DNA from: Athripsodes cinereus
Lineage: Eukaryota > Arthropoda > Insecta > Trichoptera > Leptoceridae
NCBI GenBank assembly: GCA_947579605.1
Contig: OX388318.1
Coordinates: forward strand, 6,448,001 to 6,512,000
Length of the DNA stretch: 64,000 bases
Reading direction: 5' to 3'
Both the position numbers and the translations under genes were made by a program. The notes under the pieces are model-generated. The model was given only the letters and a program-made list of their open reading frames with translations, made no database searches and was not told the origin of the DNA. Below, in pieces: positions 34,925 through 46,690 of this stretch. Numbering within the stretch: the first letter of the stretch is position 1; every line of letters starts with the position of its first letter.

Positions 34925-35330
34925 TTTTTATTTATTTTATTTATTCATTCTTTACTGTACATTGATAAAAAACAATTACATAAAAGGTATACATTCAAAT
35001 TAAATACAATCAATATACAGAGGGCGAGTTTATCGCAAAGGCGCGATCTCTTCCAACTAACCCAAAAGTATTAACTTAAAAAAAAAAATAAACATATGAT
35101 GAAAATAAAAAAACATACATACACAGACACATATATATAAAATGGGAGAGACTGCAAAAAAAATAGATACAAACATACATGCATAAAGGGAAAGGAAAAG
35201 GGGGAAAAGGGGGGGGGGGGGGTAGGAGTGATGGGTTTCAGGTTTCAGAGGCTGTGTTTGTATTTGTGGAAATCATTTTGGCCTTAACGGCTCGCTTGAA
35301 AGACGTCAGACTTTTCTATTAGACTATTCC
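34925..35330 (-). pseudogene. Jockey/CR1-like LINE 3' end (same family as 17945)
   Basis: The reverse strand encodes TSFKRAVKAKMIST near 35310-35270 and then the same 3' UTR landmarks (AGTTGGAAGAGATCGCGCC, CAATGTACAGTAAAGAATGA with AAAT repeats). A G12-14 run at about 35209-35222 lies inside it. Confidence 0.7.
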
Positions 35331-35479
35331 AAGATAAGCATAATTATTGATTTAATAAAATAATATACACGTGTTTTCCTTTTCGTATCGTAAAAACATT
35401 CAGATTTGGTGGCATGCATCATCGCTAAAACTATGGTTTCTCTCATATTATTATTGATTATGGATTTGCATTTGCAAAT

Positions 35480-35880
35480 CTTGATGTGCCACAAGTTTCG
35501 ACCTCATTCGCAAGAAGATTTCATACATTTCTCGGGCCACGTCTCTATAATCAACTTCCGAGTGTTCTGGGTCCAGATAGGATTGCTGTAACGAAGATGG
35601 GGGTGTATTCGTTTCTTCTAAACCTGGGACTGGATGATTCTGAGAGCCTGCTGTGTAGCGTTCCGGTCTGAAGACAATATCTTGTTTTGCTATATACATT
35701 TTTTTATTGCTTTTTGTTTTTTTTATTTTTGATATAATTTGTTTCATAATATTGCCTCGATACGGGTGCAAACCCAGTGAGGTAGTATTAAAATGTATGA
35801 ATTAATATAAATTGTGAAAATGCTATATTTTGTGTTGTATAATATTTCTGGAATAAAGTTTATAAGTTTATAATTTGCGA
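35480..35880 (+). pseudogene. second Jockey-like LINE family, C-terminal fragment
   Basis: The frame PQVSTSFARRFHTFLGPRLY NQLPSVLG matches the conserved RT C-terminal block in which a ripe '.F..GPRLYN.LP' motif ends the protein, but it then loses the frame. The 3' UTR ends AATAAAGTTTATAAGTTTAT. Confidence 0.65.
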
Positions 35881-36282
35881 TCTACCAATATGTTTAAAAG
35901 ATAATAGGAAAGCACTGGTGACACGGTTGTCTTGACTGGGTCATATATTGAGAATATTCAGTGATACATATAGTTGGCAAGAAGAACCCTGTTCTTTCAT
36001 CTACAAGGTTTTCGATAACTTGGATGACACTATTTCAGTGACAACGTTTCTATTATATTTTATACCCATGAAGAATATGAAAGGGCGAAAGGCAAATAAA
36101 ATAAAGCAAGCTAGTATAAATGGAAAGATTGATGGTTCGAATCCGACAGAGGTAGCTATTTGACAAGAAACTAGGTCGTTCTTCTTTCCTAATATTCAGT
36201 GGTAGTCCCACGTATGCTCTATAACACATAATCTTTTTCATGAATGTATGGAGTATAGCGTCAATTATTTTAATCTTAGAAT

Positions 36283-36475
36283 ATGTATACCTATGTACAT
36301 ATAGTGTGAATATGTATACCTATGTATAGAATATGTATACCTATGTATAGAATATGTATACCTTTGTATAGAATATGTATACCTATGTATAGAATATGTA
36401 TACCTTTGTATAGAATATGTATACCTATGTATAGTGTGAATATGTATACCTATGTATACCTATGTATAGTGTGTT
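36283..36475 (+). repeat. 21-bp minisatellite
   Basis: About eight units of GAATATGTATACCTATGTATA with few variants (CCTATG/CCTTTG). Because 21 is a multiple of three, the repeat gives a spurious periodic reading frame. Confidence 0.9.
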
Positions 36476-36754
36476 ACGTTGTGTGTATGTGTCTACGTCA
36501 TCCTCGGTATGAGATTTTCCAACAAGGGTACATCAAGTGAGTATTAATTTTGGAGTGGGTTTTGCAGACGAAAGCCCACAAGATCAACCTCGAGCCTACT
36601 CTTTGGTAAAAACAAATTGCTTCCAGACTGACTGAATGAAATGAGAATTGATGTTCTTGAGACATCCGGGGGTATACGGTGGGAATCTCTCTCTTAACAC
36701 ATATTTTTATGGTATTGCTTATGTGGTATTAAAATGTTAATTTCATTGTATTAT

Positions 36755-36800
36755 GCTGTAAAAGGCTCAGGCCGTTTATTGATTTAGTAAATAAATAAAT
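36755..36800 (+). repeat. LINE 3' tail (GGCTCAGGCCGT type)
   Basis: TGTAAAAGGCTCAGGCCGTT followed by AGTAAATAAATAAATAG, matching the tails at 14400 and 37810. It ends 31 bases before an ADAMTS-like exon. Confidence 0.55.
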
Positions 36801-36830
36801 AGAACATATAGGAAAAAGAGGATTGCTTAC

Positions 36831-37029
36831 CAATATATTACACTCGTGGTATCGCTCGTCCATTCCAGGACATCTCCAATATATTCCATTCTTCAAGGAC
36901 ACTGTGTGACTTCTGTAACCGTGCTGATCATTCACATTCTGCTGGAGAGTTTGTGGAGCCTTCGTCACCATGTCCAGCACATCGTTGTTCATGAAAGACA
37001 GTTTTCTTCGGTTACGGCCACTGCGTTTT
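36831..37029 (-). CDS. ADAMTS-like protein, exon with basic insertion inside the TSP1 repeat
   Basis: Acceptor TATTTTTTCTACAG before 37029; donor TTG|GTAAGC after 36831. The first base completes the codon left by exon 59941-60089, and the exon ends in phase 0. It begins with a basic stretch (KRSGRNRRKLSF) and about 55 residues without cysteine, then YWRCPGMDERYHECNIL, the second half of the thrombospondin repeat. A long insertion inside the first TSP1 repeat is also known from ADAMTSL4 and THSD4/ADAMTSL6 of vertebrates. The basic patch resembles a furin-type site but is not a perfect one. Confidence 0.8.
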
Positions 37030-37084
37030 CTGTAGAAAAAATATGGAGTTATTTAAAGAAGCTTAGGCATGTTTCTAAAGTTTT

Positions 37085-37150
37085 AAATAAATAAATAAAA
37101 TAAACCTTATTGTACATTTTCACATGGTACAAATGGCGGGTTTATTGCCT
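37085..37150 (-). repeat. LINE/SINE tail fragment
   Basis: AAATAAATAAAATAAACC then TTATTGTACATTTTCACATG; reversed, it is a repeat end with AT-rich tail, similar to 19075. Confidence 0.4.
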
Positions 37151-37799
37151 GCAGGTAATTCCTAACTTATGTTTCGCTGAGACGCATGATTACAATTAAA
37201 ACAATATTAACAAAGTTTTAGGCATGTTTTGAAGAACGAAACATAGAAAAGGTATCAATTCACTAATCAGAATGCTGTAACCAAATTAAAATGTGAAAGA
37301 TTTCGAGTAAGTATCCTAACAGTTTATTTATTTATTAACAAATTAACACAATTTAAAAAAGATTGCACATGTTTAGTACATTTTCTATAAATAAATACGT
37401 TTTTAGCTCCTTCAGAAAGTGTACTAACACTTGTGTAGGAGGGGCAAGCAGGCAGGTACCAGATAATTCAACGATAAAATGTTATATTCACTATGAGAAT
37501 AAGGTTTATACGTTTATATTTTTTTTGACATTTCAATTATCTACTACAATTCATATATATTATAATTTTTCTTCTATCTACTTGACATCTCCTTACTGTA
37601 TTACAATAATATTGTTCTTGACATTTACACTTTCACTAGAATGTTCTGATTTTTCACGACTAATTTTCTAATTGATTTGATTCGACTAATTTTATAATTG
37701 TTATAGTTTGATTCCCAATTATATTTTGTTCATCGCCAATTGTTGTTCTGTTCCAACTGTATTATGAATGAGAATTATGTTTTGTTTTTATGTATATTA

Positions 37800-37860
37800 T
37801 AACATGTAAAAGGCTCACGCCGTGGATGTATGTATATATAAATTAAAAAAAAAAAAAAAT
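37800..37860 (+). repeat. LINE 3' tail with poly(A)
   Basis: CATGTAAAAGGCTCACGCCG then an A14 run at about 37846-37859, related to the tails at 14400 and 36755. Confidence 0.55.
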
Positions 37861-38596
37861 TCAAAGATGTCTTTGTTTAGTCTGCACGGAGTTAATGTAG
37901 GTACCAATGTTATAAGGTTATTACAAACATGTTTGACAAACTATTTAAAACAAAACATTTCGATTAGTGGGTGGTACGATTATTCATTATAAACATCATG
38001 TTTAAATTGTTAGTATGTGTGTTTGACAAATTGCAAGCGATTATAAGTACACGTGATACACTTTACCACTAATGACAATGTTTGTTAACGATTCGTGACA
38101 CGCGTTTGATTTTTTCGTTCTAAGATTACGTCCGAATTGGGTGGATAATGAACAAACGGACAAAATGTCTTATTTTCTATTTCACAATATACAAAACAAA
38201 ATAGAGGAATCATTTGCATCCCTGTGTTTTTTTTATATTTACAACGAGAAGAAAAGAGGAAAAAGAATATTCGGCTTAGATGGCGACAGAGCCAATAATT
38301 TAGGTAGGTACCTACCTACGTCAGAAAAAATCTCATAAATAAAATTGACTAGGTACATTTCGCATTCAATGGGGAGTTGGTTGATGATGGATAGCTAGAC
38401 TGAATTATACGAACTAGATTTTAACTGATGTACATAAACATATCAAATATTAATTTAATGAAATTTGGAAAACTAATATAAACAATGAATTTTGATTTAA
38501 ATGGACGTTTGGAATGAATAAATGATAAAATAATAATTACGAAGAATATATTATGGTTATATAAAAATGATTTAATTAAATTGTATTTTTGGTAGA

Positions 38597-38623
38597 GGCC
38601 TTTCAGACTAAGTCCATCTTCAG
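38597..38623 (-). ncRNA. hammerhead-ribozyme-like core
   Basis: The reverse strand from 38623 reads CTGAAGA, TG, a short stem (GAC/GTC), then GAAAGGCC. The order matches the hammerhead core, but stem II is short and other stems were not resolved. Confidence 0.28.
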
Positions 38624-38699
38624 GACCGTTTACTTAGAAACTAAAACAAAAAACAGACTAAAGCTAAGTACTAAGTAGGGGAATGAGGGAGTAAAACAA

Positions 38700-38830
38700 A
38701 ATATTATGTCTGTAAGAAGTGATGCAAGAAAGCGCAGGTATTCAAGAATTAAATGGCTTGATTACGTGGACCTAATTTTCAATAACGGTTGCGTGGTTTG
38801 TAAGAGAAATCGACACGCGTGTATAAAGAA
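38700..38830 (+). pseudogene. TATAGTATAG-type LINE fragment, badly decayed
   Basis: Contains CAAGAAAGCGCAGGTATTCA, then ATGGCTTGATTACGTGGACC and GTAAGAGAAATCGACACGCG, colinear with 58980-59090. Confidence 0.65.
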
Positions 38831-39197
38831 TAATATTATATGCATATAAAATAAATAAATAAATAATATAAAACGGATTTCTATAAATTTCGTAAAAAAA
38901 AATCTCTCACATGCATGTCACGAAGTGTTGTTGAGTTAATATTGATAAAAGAAATAGATATGTAACTATTATAATTATTATTCATTTTATCATGAATATT
39001 CTATTTCATTTATACACAAATCTTGTTCTATATCTTCCTCTCTATCTTATGTATTATATATGTATGTATCTAATAACAATATTTTGTAAGACTCACATTT
39101 TTTTAACTGTGTACGAGTGACTAATATTTAAATGCCTATTATTTTAATGGAATGAGTCCATTTTTTAAACGTGCCTGGAAATGATTTTTCAAATTTA

Positions 39198-39357
39198 GAG
39201 TTCGTCGGTAGCCTTGAGATAGAATCTCGGTCTAATGCACGTGAGGTGCGTGGCTCGATCCCAAGTGCCGGCAAATTACCCTTTCACGACACAAGCTTTT
39301 AGCTTTCTGTGAAATGTGTATAAGGTCATATTTGGGTTTATAACAAAAACCCGGAAA
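39198..39357 (+). repeat. tRNA-derived SINE, complete-looking copy
   Basis: The tRNA-like head GTTCGTCGGTAGCCTTGAGA (A-box region) and GTGCGTGGCTCGATCCCAAG (B box) is followed by GTGCCGGCAAATTACCC, TTTCACGACACAAGCTTTTA and GGGTTTATAACAAAAACCC. Inverted copies lie at 53817-53940 and 63691-63822, and a diverged one at 18791. Confidence 0.75.
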
Positions 39358-39494
39358 TATATTCTATTCTATTCTTTTCAAGACCATCCACTCGTTTGCG
39401 AGTGATTTAGTCCCGGATATATCTTCAAAAAAAAGTTTTTCGAAGATTCTTTCGTAATTTAGTAGCCAGAAAATCATGATTTTTTTATACATTT

Positions 39495-39570
39495 TTTTTT
39501 ATTTTAGATCGGCGGTCGTCAAACTGCGGCCCCTCCGTCTTAATTTGTGCGGCCCGCAAAACGTCTTTTT
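39495..39570. mobile_element. hAT-like terminal fragment
   Basis: GGCGGTCGTCAAACTGCGGC and GTGCGGCCCGCAAAAC resemble the CAGCGGTCCTCAAACTGCGG-type ends of hAT MITEs. No partner end was found. Confidence 0.35.
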
Positions 39571-40404
39571 CTTAAATCTACAATTTTAGTTAGAGAGATC
39601 GCGAAATATTTCATATTCCTTTTTGAATAAAAATTAAGTAAACCTGAACAGACTTTTCTAACATATTTAATCATCTTGGAATTTGTCGCCTTATTTTACT
39701 TCGGTCCAATTACCATCATTGGCAATCTGTTCAAATCATGAAATGTATGAAACTGTTACATGGTGAATGCCTCCAAAATAACTAAAAATTATGTGATTCA
39801 CTAAAATTTTGACTGATATAAAATTACCTAAATTATACCTCGTCTGAGGATAAATGTAGAATTACCTGTTACATAATCAAAAATTAACTGGTTCGCTTCT
39901 CATCTTAGACAATTCAATTACGACATATAATTTTTTGTCTTAAACTTTAGATAATTAATTGGGTCGTTTAAATAGAGCGCCGTTTAGTGATAACTGATAT
40001 ATCACAATGTTTAAATTTTACTATTTTTATCACAATCTTCTTCTTCGTGAATAATTACCTACTTGTTACAAGATAGATAAGTAAGAACACACAAAGAATA
40101 ACCTTTTGTGAAATTATGAAAAATTATATCAATTAAGATTCTTCATTGACAACCTATTACTATAAAGGGTATAAGAAAAGTGGAAAGGCCACATGCTAGA
40201 AAGTCAGATGATATATAAGAAGAACAGTAGTAGTAGTTATAATGTGGTCACGTTAGAAATTTCCCCTTCACCCAACGTTTCGACATGTCCTGTTCCATCA
40301 CAATATTCTATTTTTTATATCATAAAGTTTCTATTGAGCACTGTTCTTCCGTCCGCAAAGGTTCCGTCGGCCCGGGCGTCCCTCTTTCACAATACACCGT
40401 TCCT

Positions 40405-40550
40405 ATGACAACGATATCAGAGCGCAGGGAATATCGTGGAAAGAGGTGACGCAATTGGCGCAGAGACGCTCTGAATGGAGGAGGCTGGTTTCTGCCCTGT
40501 GCTCCCGAGAGGAGCGTTGAGGGCGATATGATGATGATGATGATGAGTTT
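40405..40550 (+). pseudogene. third LINE family, RT C-terminal fragment with (ATG)n tail
   Basis: Encodes ISWKEVTQLAQRRSEWRRLV SALCSREER* (stop at 40518-40520), the usual end of another non-LTR RT group. It is followed directly by (ATG)n repeats at 40528-40545. It is 5'-truncated. Confidence 0.75.
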
Positions 40551-40896
40551 CTATTATGTTGGGATCTCTGTAGATTGTTTCACTCGAGCAATTATTTTAA
40601 GAATTTTGCCATTTGAGATGTGACTCCTCCAGGATATTCCCAGGATTCTTATTTAGGACCACATCTCAAACGCCACTAATCTCTTTCGGGTATACACCAT
40701 GTCCAGCAGCCGTACTATAAGATACTCCACACGTGTGTATGTCTTAACAAGGAGCTTGCGTGGATTTTTCGTCTACAATATTTTTTATTAGGTACAATCT
40801 TCTGGATGTCCCCTTGTGGAAGATATAGTATAGGTAAACACTAAACATATTAGTTAATATTATTAATAATATATAATATCTATACTACATACAGTG

Positions 40897-43228
40897 TGTG
40901 ATGATCCTACCTATTTTAAACCATTCTAAGCTCCGAATTTGCAACATCCTAGCTTCTAAACTATACCTACTGTAATAATTGATTCCCAAACTAGAAGTGA
41001 CAACCCTATTCAGCTAGCTAAGAATTGTATGAATTTTCGCATTGTTGCAAATATACGTACGAAATATCGCATTCCTAATTGAATTAATTAACGAATTTTG
41101 GCCTTTCGTGATCGTCTCGATTTATCTATTAACTATTTTCATAGATTTGGACCCAGTACGTTGTGTTTTGACGATAATTTTACCTACGTTGTGTATTTTT
41201 AAAAACGCAAAATAAGTCACCTGAAATATACATTTCAATAATCAAAAAGAACAACAAAATCACAAAATCAATAAAACAATTTAAACATGAATTATGATAC
41301 ATATTAACTCTGAGATCAACTTTGACGTCAGATCACTTACCTTGAGATACTGTAAAATAACATAATAAAAGTAGTGCACAGTAAGACATAAAATACAACT
41401 TAACAATCATTATAAAATAAATTCAAATAATATTATTCCATATCATCACGAGAATGTTGTACGGTAACTGGTTGCCGATCCATGTCCCTACATAATATAA
41501 CCGTCTCATAGTATCTATAGTCAAGACATGTACCTATGTTCCTCAATATAACTAATAATTCGTTGCGTAGAAAAAGACAGTGGCGCACCTAAGAACATTA
41601 TTTTATTACTTTTAAATATTAATTAAATTTCAACACGATTGCTTTGACATCATTTTCGGAGACTATAACTACTGGTTGTTAATGCATGGAAAGCATGCTG
41701 TGTCCATGCTGAAGGGGCGCCGCCTTCGCCCCTTCTCGTCTCAAAACTCGCCATGCCGTTCTTTGAGCCCGTGTGCACTAATCTACACCCCGAATATATA
41801 AAATAATATATAATATGTATACTCATTTGAACATGCAACTATATATAATAAGAATAATTATAAATATATGTTAAGAAGCTTTGTCTTGGACCCTGGCGGG
41901 AAACGGGGCAAGACCAGTATTGACCCTTGTCTCGAAAGCTGAATCGAAGAGTGGGGAGCAGGGCTTGCTAACGGTACACCTACATTTCGAAGCAGGATTA
42001 GGACTGGAATCGTTAGTATATAGTATATGTTTCTACAAAGTACATAATACGTCTCGTGCATAATTGTATAATAATAATGATAAATATGTGGTTACGAATA
42101 GATCAAACCCACACTATAGACACAAGGTAGCTAGTCTAGTGTCGATAGGCAGAAGGGATCCATATCCATAAGGTAATCTCGACAAGATTTAGCTATAAAA
42201 GACTACATATTTATGGTGAGGTGAATTTAGGTATCATGTAAGTCAAATAAAAAAATATATTAAGACCAATAAATACATAAATATTACTTATGATTAGTGT
42301 CATGCAAAATATCAAATTTGTTCCTTCCATGATATCGCAGCAATTACAGCATGTTGAATAAGTAGAAAAATCCAGTAAGTTCGTAGAATACAAATGACAT
42401 TCGACGATAAAATATGTAATTAAATTAATAATCAAATAATATCCTGCTCAACAGACAACTTCTCTCCAAACTGCATAATCTTTCGTTATGGTAAAATAAA
42501 TTAAATGAAAATATAATATCGGTACGCCACTGCCATCGGTCTAGTTGTAGGTGTGTCGGGCGGCGCTATATAAAATCGGTAACAAGTACATACATACATA
42601 CAAATATACTGAAAATAAATGTACATATAACAAATAATTCCTTTGTTTTCAAAATCTGTAAAATTAAATAAATCCTTGTGTACGACGACTACTTTGTAGA
42701 CAACAATATCCTTCTAAATATCACGACACCTAGATATAAATAAATTAATAATATTGAAAAATCTTATCTTATGACAGCTGGCAGGATCACGGATTTTAAA
42801 ATGTTAATTAAAAGTAATTTAGGATGATCTATATATATTCCCAAATGTGGAAATATCACTAAAATATAGTGTACTAACTACTATGAAGGTGGGTAAATAA
42901 ATATTAAAATATGTCGAATTCAAACACTGAGATTAATATGATTGAGTCCCACCTCTCCTAGGTTCAAAACTAAACTGCCCAGAGTAATAAGTACTCTGTC
43001 TTCAGACCCTGAAAATGTCGACCCAAAGCAACAAAAAAAAAACTACATCCATCTCTTCCTGACACGCACCGAAATATACCTGCCTCTGTCTCCTACATAG
43101 CTAGTTGTGTTCAACAACCACTTGAGATTAAACTAAGTTTCATTCCTATATTAATTACCTACTACAAATATTCGATCTAGGTATATGAAAACAATATTTA
43201 CAATCTTGTATATATTCATTTCATCACA
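40897..43228 (-). repeat. 3' LTR of the 8.1-kb element
   Basis: Starts TGATGAAATGAATATA after TG on the minus strand at 43228 and ends CA at 40897. Almost identical to 46691-49022. The short ORFs in it are duplicated in the other LTR and match nothing known to me. Confidence 0.88.
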
Positions 43229-43238
43229 TCCCCCCCTT
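43229..43238 (-). promoter_or_regulatory. polypurine tract
   Basis: Minus-strand AAGGGGGGGA lies immediately 5' of the LTR start TGTGATGA, the expected position of the plus-strand primer. Confidence 0.8.
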
Positions 43239-43789
43239 GTGATCATGCTGAAGACAAAATGGATGAGGCATTATCTCACAAACAATTTTTTATTTTCTAA
43301 TTATTTTTCATAATTATTTAATTCCAACTTTCGAGTCCGCCCCTGTTTATTCCGATAGGTCATAGGTACCTCGCCAACTGTGTTCCTCTATTCATGTCAT
43401 CAATAATAATAGTACAACCCCAATGCATCCACTTGAGAAATACTCGTTCAATATTATTGTCCCAACATAACATAATATTTTAATATTCTGTTATATTTTA
43501 TTATTTCGAGTTTCGTTATTATTTTATGTCATCACATCTATAGAACATAAATATAATAATAACAAGATTGTTCTTATACTTTAATATCCAAGTTGCATTT
43601 TGTTAAAATTCCTTTTCATATAATCACACATCATTATAATTATTCATAGTCGTTGTGGTTCTTTATAGTCCATATATGCATTCTTCAGGGTGATCCAATT
43701 CGCTGGTAACACCAATCCTGTACTACTAGCCAGATGTCTCATATCCATGATTCCTTTGCTGATGCAACCAGTAGTCCTGCAGCACACAA

Positions 43790-43972
43790 CTGATACGCAA
43801 ATCGTCCTCTCCGTACCGACACAAATTCAAGACATTCAAAAACGGCGGCAAACCTCATCGCATCCAAGATGCTAAATGTCTTAACTTCCTAAAACACCCG
43901 TCCTCCCACAGGGCACCCGAAAACTCACGGAAAAAGTGGGAGACCAACTCTCCACCGGCAGCTCATACTAAA
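43790..43972 (-). repeat. GTA-tailed SINE-like family copy inside the LTR element
   Basis: CAAATCGTCCTCTCCGTACC, AAGACATTCAAAAACGGCGG, CCTCATCGCATCCAAGATGC, AAAAAGTGGGAGACCAACTC in reversed family order. Confidence 0.7.
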
Positions 43973-43984
43973 TAACCATTCATC

Positions 43985-44200
43985 CCTCAGCACCATCACG
44001 CTGCGTCTCAGATGGGGTAGACAGAGAGAACCGAACGCCAAATCCCTCCATCTAGGAATACGTCCTTCGCTTCCATCACTGCCATACAATTTCTCACACA
44101 ACGCATACCGATTTCTTCCACTCAACACGCGGCCGTCCATAAGAATTCGATCCACGTGATCAAGCCACATAATTCTACAAGTAGTGCAACATCCTCCCGC
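43985..44200 (-). pseudogene. TATAGTATAG-tailed LINE fragment inside the LTR element
   Basis: Minus frame gives IMWLDHVDRILMDGRVLSGR NR and later RWRDLAFGSLCLPHL, colinear with the RT C-terminal fragment at 59000-59160 but frame-damaged. Confidence 0.7.
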
Positions 44201-46672
44201 TAACCAGCAAAATGTGTGATAATATGTTGACAAAGTGCCTAAATAATATCAAACGCAAACAGCTAACTCGAAATACCTATAATTACGTAAAATTAAATCA
44301 CCTATAATAATACCACAAATAATTAGGAGAAAGATAACATACAATGTTCTTGAAACATCCAGAGGTAAGTGGTGGGAACCCCTCCCTTGATGTATTTACA
44401 CACATTTACGCATATAAGATACAGAACGCAATATTTAAACGAGTTGCATTGACAATATCTACATAATACATCCCAATATGTTATTCTATAATAGGTATAT
44501 AGAATTTCCCTTGTATCCAATATAACAGTCACCTAGTGTATATACCTACATATTAGGTATATATAAATGAATCGTCCTCATTCATTTCAAAAGTCCTGAA
44601 AAAAAAAACACTTGTCTATTTCAAACTATCACACACACAACTAAATATTATATTTACACACAACTATAACCACAAAGGTACATAATATCATAATATTCGT
44701 TCCACTTGTAAAATAATAATAACTAAACACTTTATAGTTCACATTTAAATAACTTCACTCTTATATTCTTCTCTTCCCTCGAATAATATTATTACAATAT
44801 TTGACACCACAATTTAAAATTAAAACACATTAAATTTTAAATAATATTCCATTTGTAACATCGATAGATCCGCAAGTGAATCTCAACCTGTTACATCATA
44901 GCGTTGTCCTTTCTTCTTACATTAGTCCTCTCCAGCAATTTATGTTATTGTACACCACTCTCTTTTGTGTTAACAGAGAGGATACAATGCTACACAATCC
45001 TATCTAGTCGTCTTTTGGTTTCCATAAAACTTCTATCATCGCTGTCCAAACTTTCCACCAAGTTTCTTGCAAGTAAATCATGTTGTTATCCTACCAATAA
45101 ATATTCAATTGAAATAATTATCTCATTTTAGCGCACGCATAATTCCTAATACCCTTTGTCTCAGGTTTCTTTGTTCCATTCAGCAACATCACAATATCAG
45201 GCATACAGTTTAACAACCACTGATCGTATACATCCCGTTAGGTACTATAATATCCCGTATACCTATCTGCTTGCATCTTTATTTAAAACTATAGTTTTTT
45301 GTCATTCCAGTAATAATATTATTTCCACTCTCGTTCTTGGTTTTAAATATTATAACGTATTAATTAATATCTTAGCATTTATAGGTTGTACATCTTATTT
45401 CTCTATTTGGAAGACATGATGTGTTATATCAGCGAACAACAGCCTCTTTCTTCTTAGAATATTTTCATAAATTCGTTTCTTCTTCCAGTCCTCCATTTTA
45501 AAATGATAGATACCACCTTTCAGGGTACACAAAGAGTTCCAACGTTATCCAATGTGAAGCCCTTGGTTTTGCCCCCCCCCCGGGCTTAAAAGAGTGTAGG
45601 TTATCCCCTCCAACCTGAGCCTGTAAGAATGAATATCCACTATTTCTTCCTGCTAACCGTTTTACATATAACCGTAATCATAATCAATAATAATTCGGTT
45701 ATTGCCTCCTTATCCGCTCCATGCTTATATGATGGTACGTCATCCGATAATCTTAAAATCTGGTTTAATATTATTTCAAACTGAATAATCTATTTACCAT
45801 TCATACCTAAATCATAAATTTATTTCACACCCCAAATAATTAACTTGACAGAATTCTTAAAGTTTAAAAACAAACACTTAGCTTACAAATACTGTAAAAT
45901 GTCAAGACCATATTCCTCAAGAAATAGTAATACTGTACCTACCTATTCTAGTCCCTAACAAACATCTACTTGATACATATAACTAACATCAAACTATATA
46001 CCTATTATTTATCCATTTTACTCAAATACTATAATATCTAAAAATCCTAAAACTCTAGTCATATACCCATATACATAAAATAAACTCCACATACCTAATA
46101 CCCATGTTTACAAGTCTATTTGGGAATATAATATTCCATTTTTCTAACACCCAATCTTCTTATGAAAGTACATATTTTTGGTACCTATATACATTATTGA
46201 ATAAAATAAAGAACTATTCAGGATTTCAACATATATATACCTATCCAATTTTATACCTGAATCACAAGCGTTCTTTAATAGACTATTCATAAGGACATAA
46301 TTCCGAATGAACTCTTAAGGGTTCACGATATTATTGTGCATAATGTTAGATATATACCTATAGATAGACAAACATAAATATAATATGTTGCCGAATTTGC
46401 CTAACACTATAAACCATGGGTGACCAACCCGCGGTTCTCGAAGTAAATTCATCAACCAATTTTCTCACTACATCTATCAAGAATAAATTTTATTCCTCCC
46501 CTCAAAAACCAAACACATTCCTCTGTCCATAACCCAGTTCTACTCCTCAAAACCCATTTATGCTCTCCCCCCCTCCAATATTCATGATTTTAGTTATTAA
46601 TCATCGCAAACCCAAAACCCACTTCTACTCCGTAAAAACCCAGTTTATGTCTGCAATGACAGACATAATATT

Positions 46673-46688
46673 CTGGTCCAAGGCACCA
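46673..46688 (-). promoter_or_regulatory. candidate primer-binding site
   Basis: Two bases after the end of the 5' LTR the minus strand reads TGGTGCCTTGGACCAG. TGG plus the next three bases fit the 3' end of tRNA-Gly (ending GCACCA), and the full stretch is a partial match only. The position is right, but the primer identity is uncertain. Confidence 0.4.
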
Positions 46689-46690
46689 TC

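Larger units (their letters stand above)
43239..46690 (-). other. interior of the 8.1-kb LTR element
   Basis: AT-rich, mostly C-over-G on the plus strand, no retroviral protein. It contains a SINE-like copy (43790-43972), a LINE fragment (43985-44200), a C9-10 run near 45575 and a short hAT-like end near 46415 (GGGTGACCAACCCGCGG). The other ORFs have no recognisable domain. Confidence 0.6.

Noticed and set aside
36120..36165. B-box-like GGTTCGAATCC, possible tRNA
   Set aside because: No A box at the right distance and no acceptor or anticodon stems; at most a SINE relic. The same applies to 51945-51970 and 2800-2830.
36322..36540. Open frame with repeated seven-residue unit
   Set aside because: It is a 21-bp minisatellite; the periodic frame follows from unit length.
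41650..42435. Small ORFs duplicated exactly at 47444-48229
   Set aside because: They are duplicated because they lie in the two LTRs; none has a recognisable domain.
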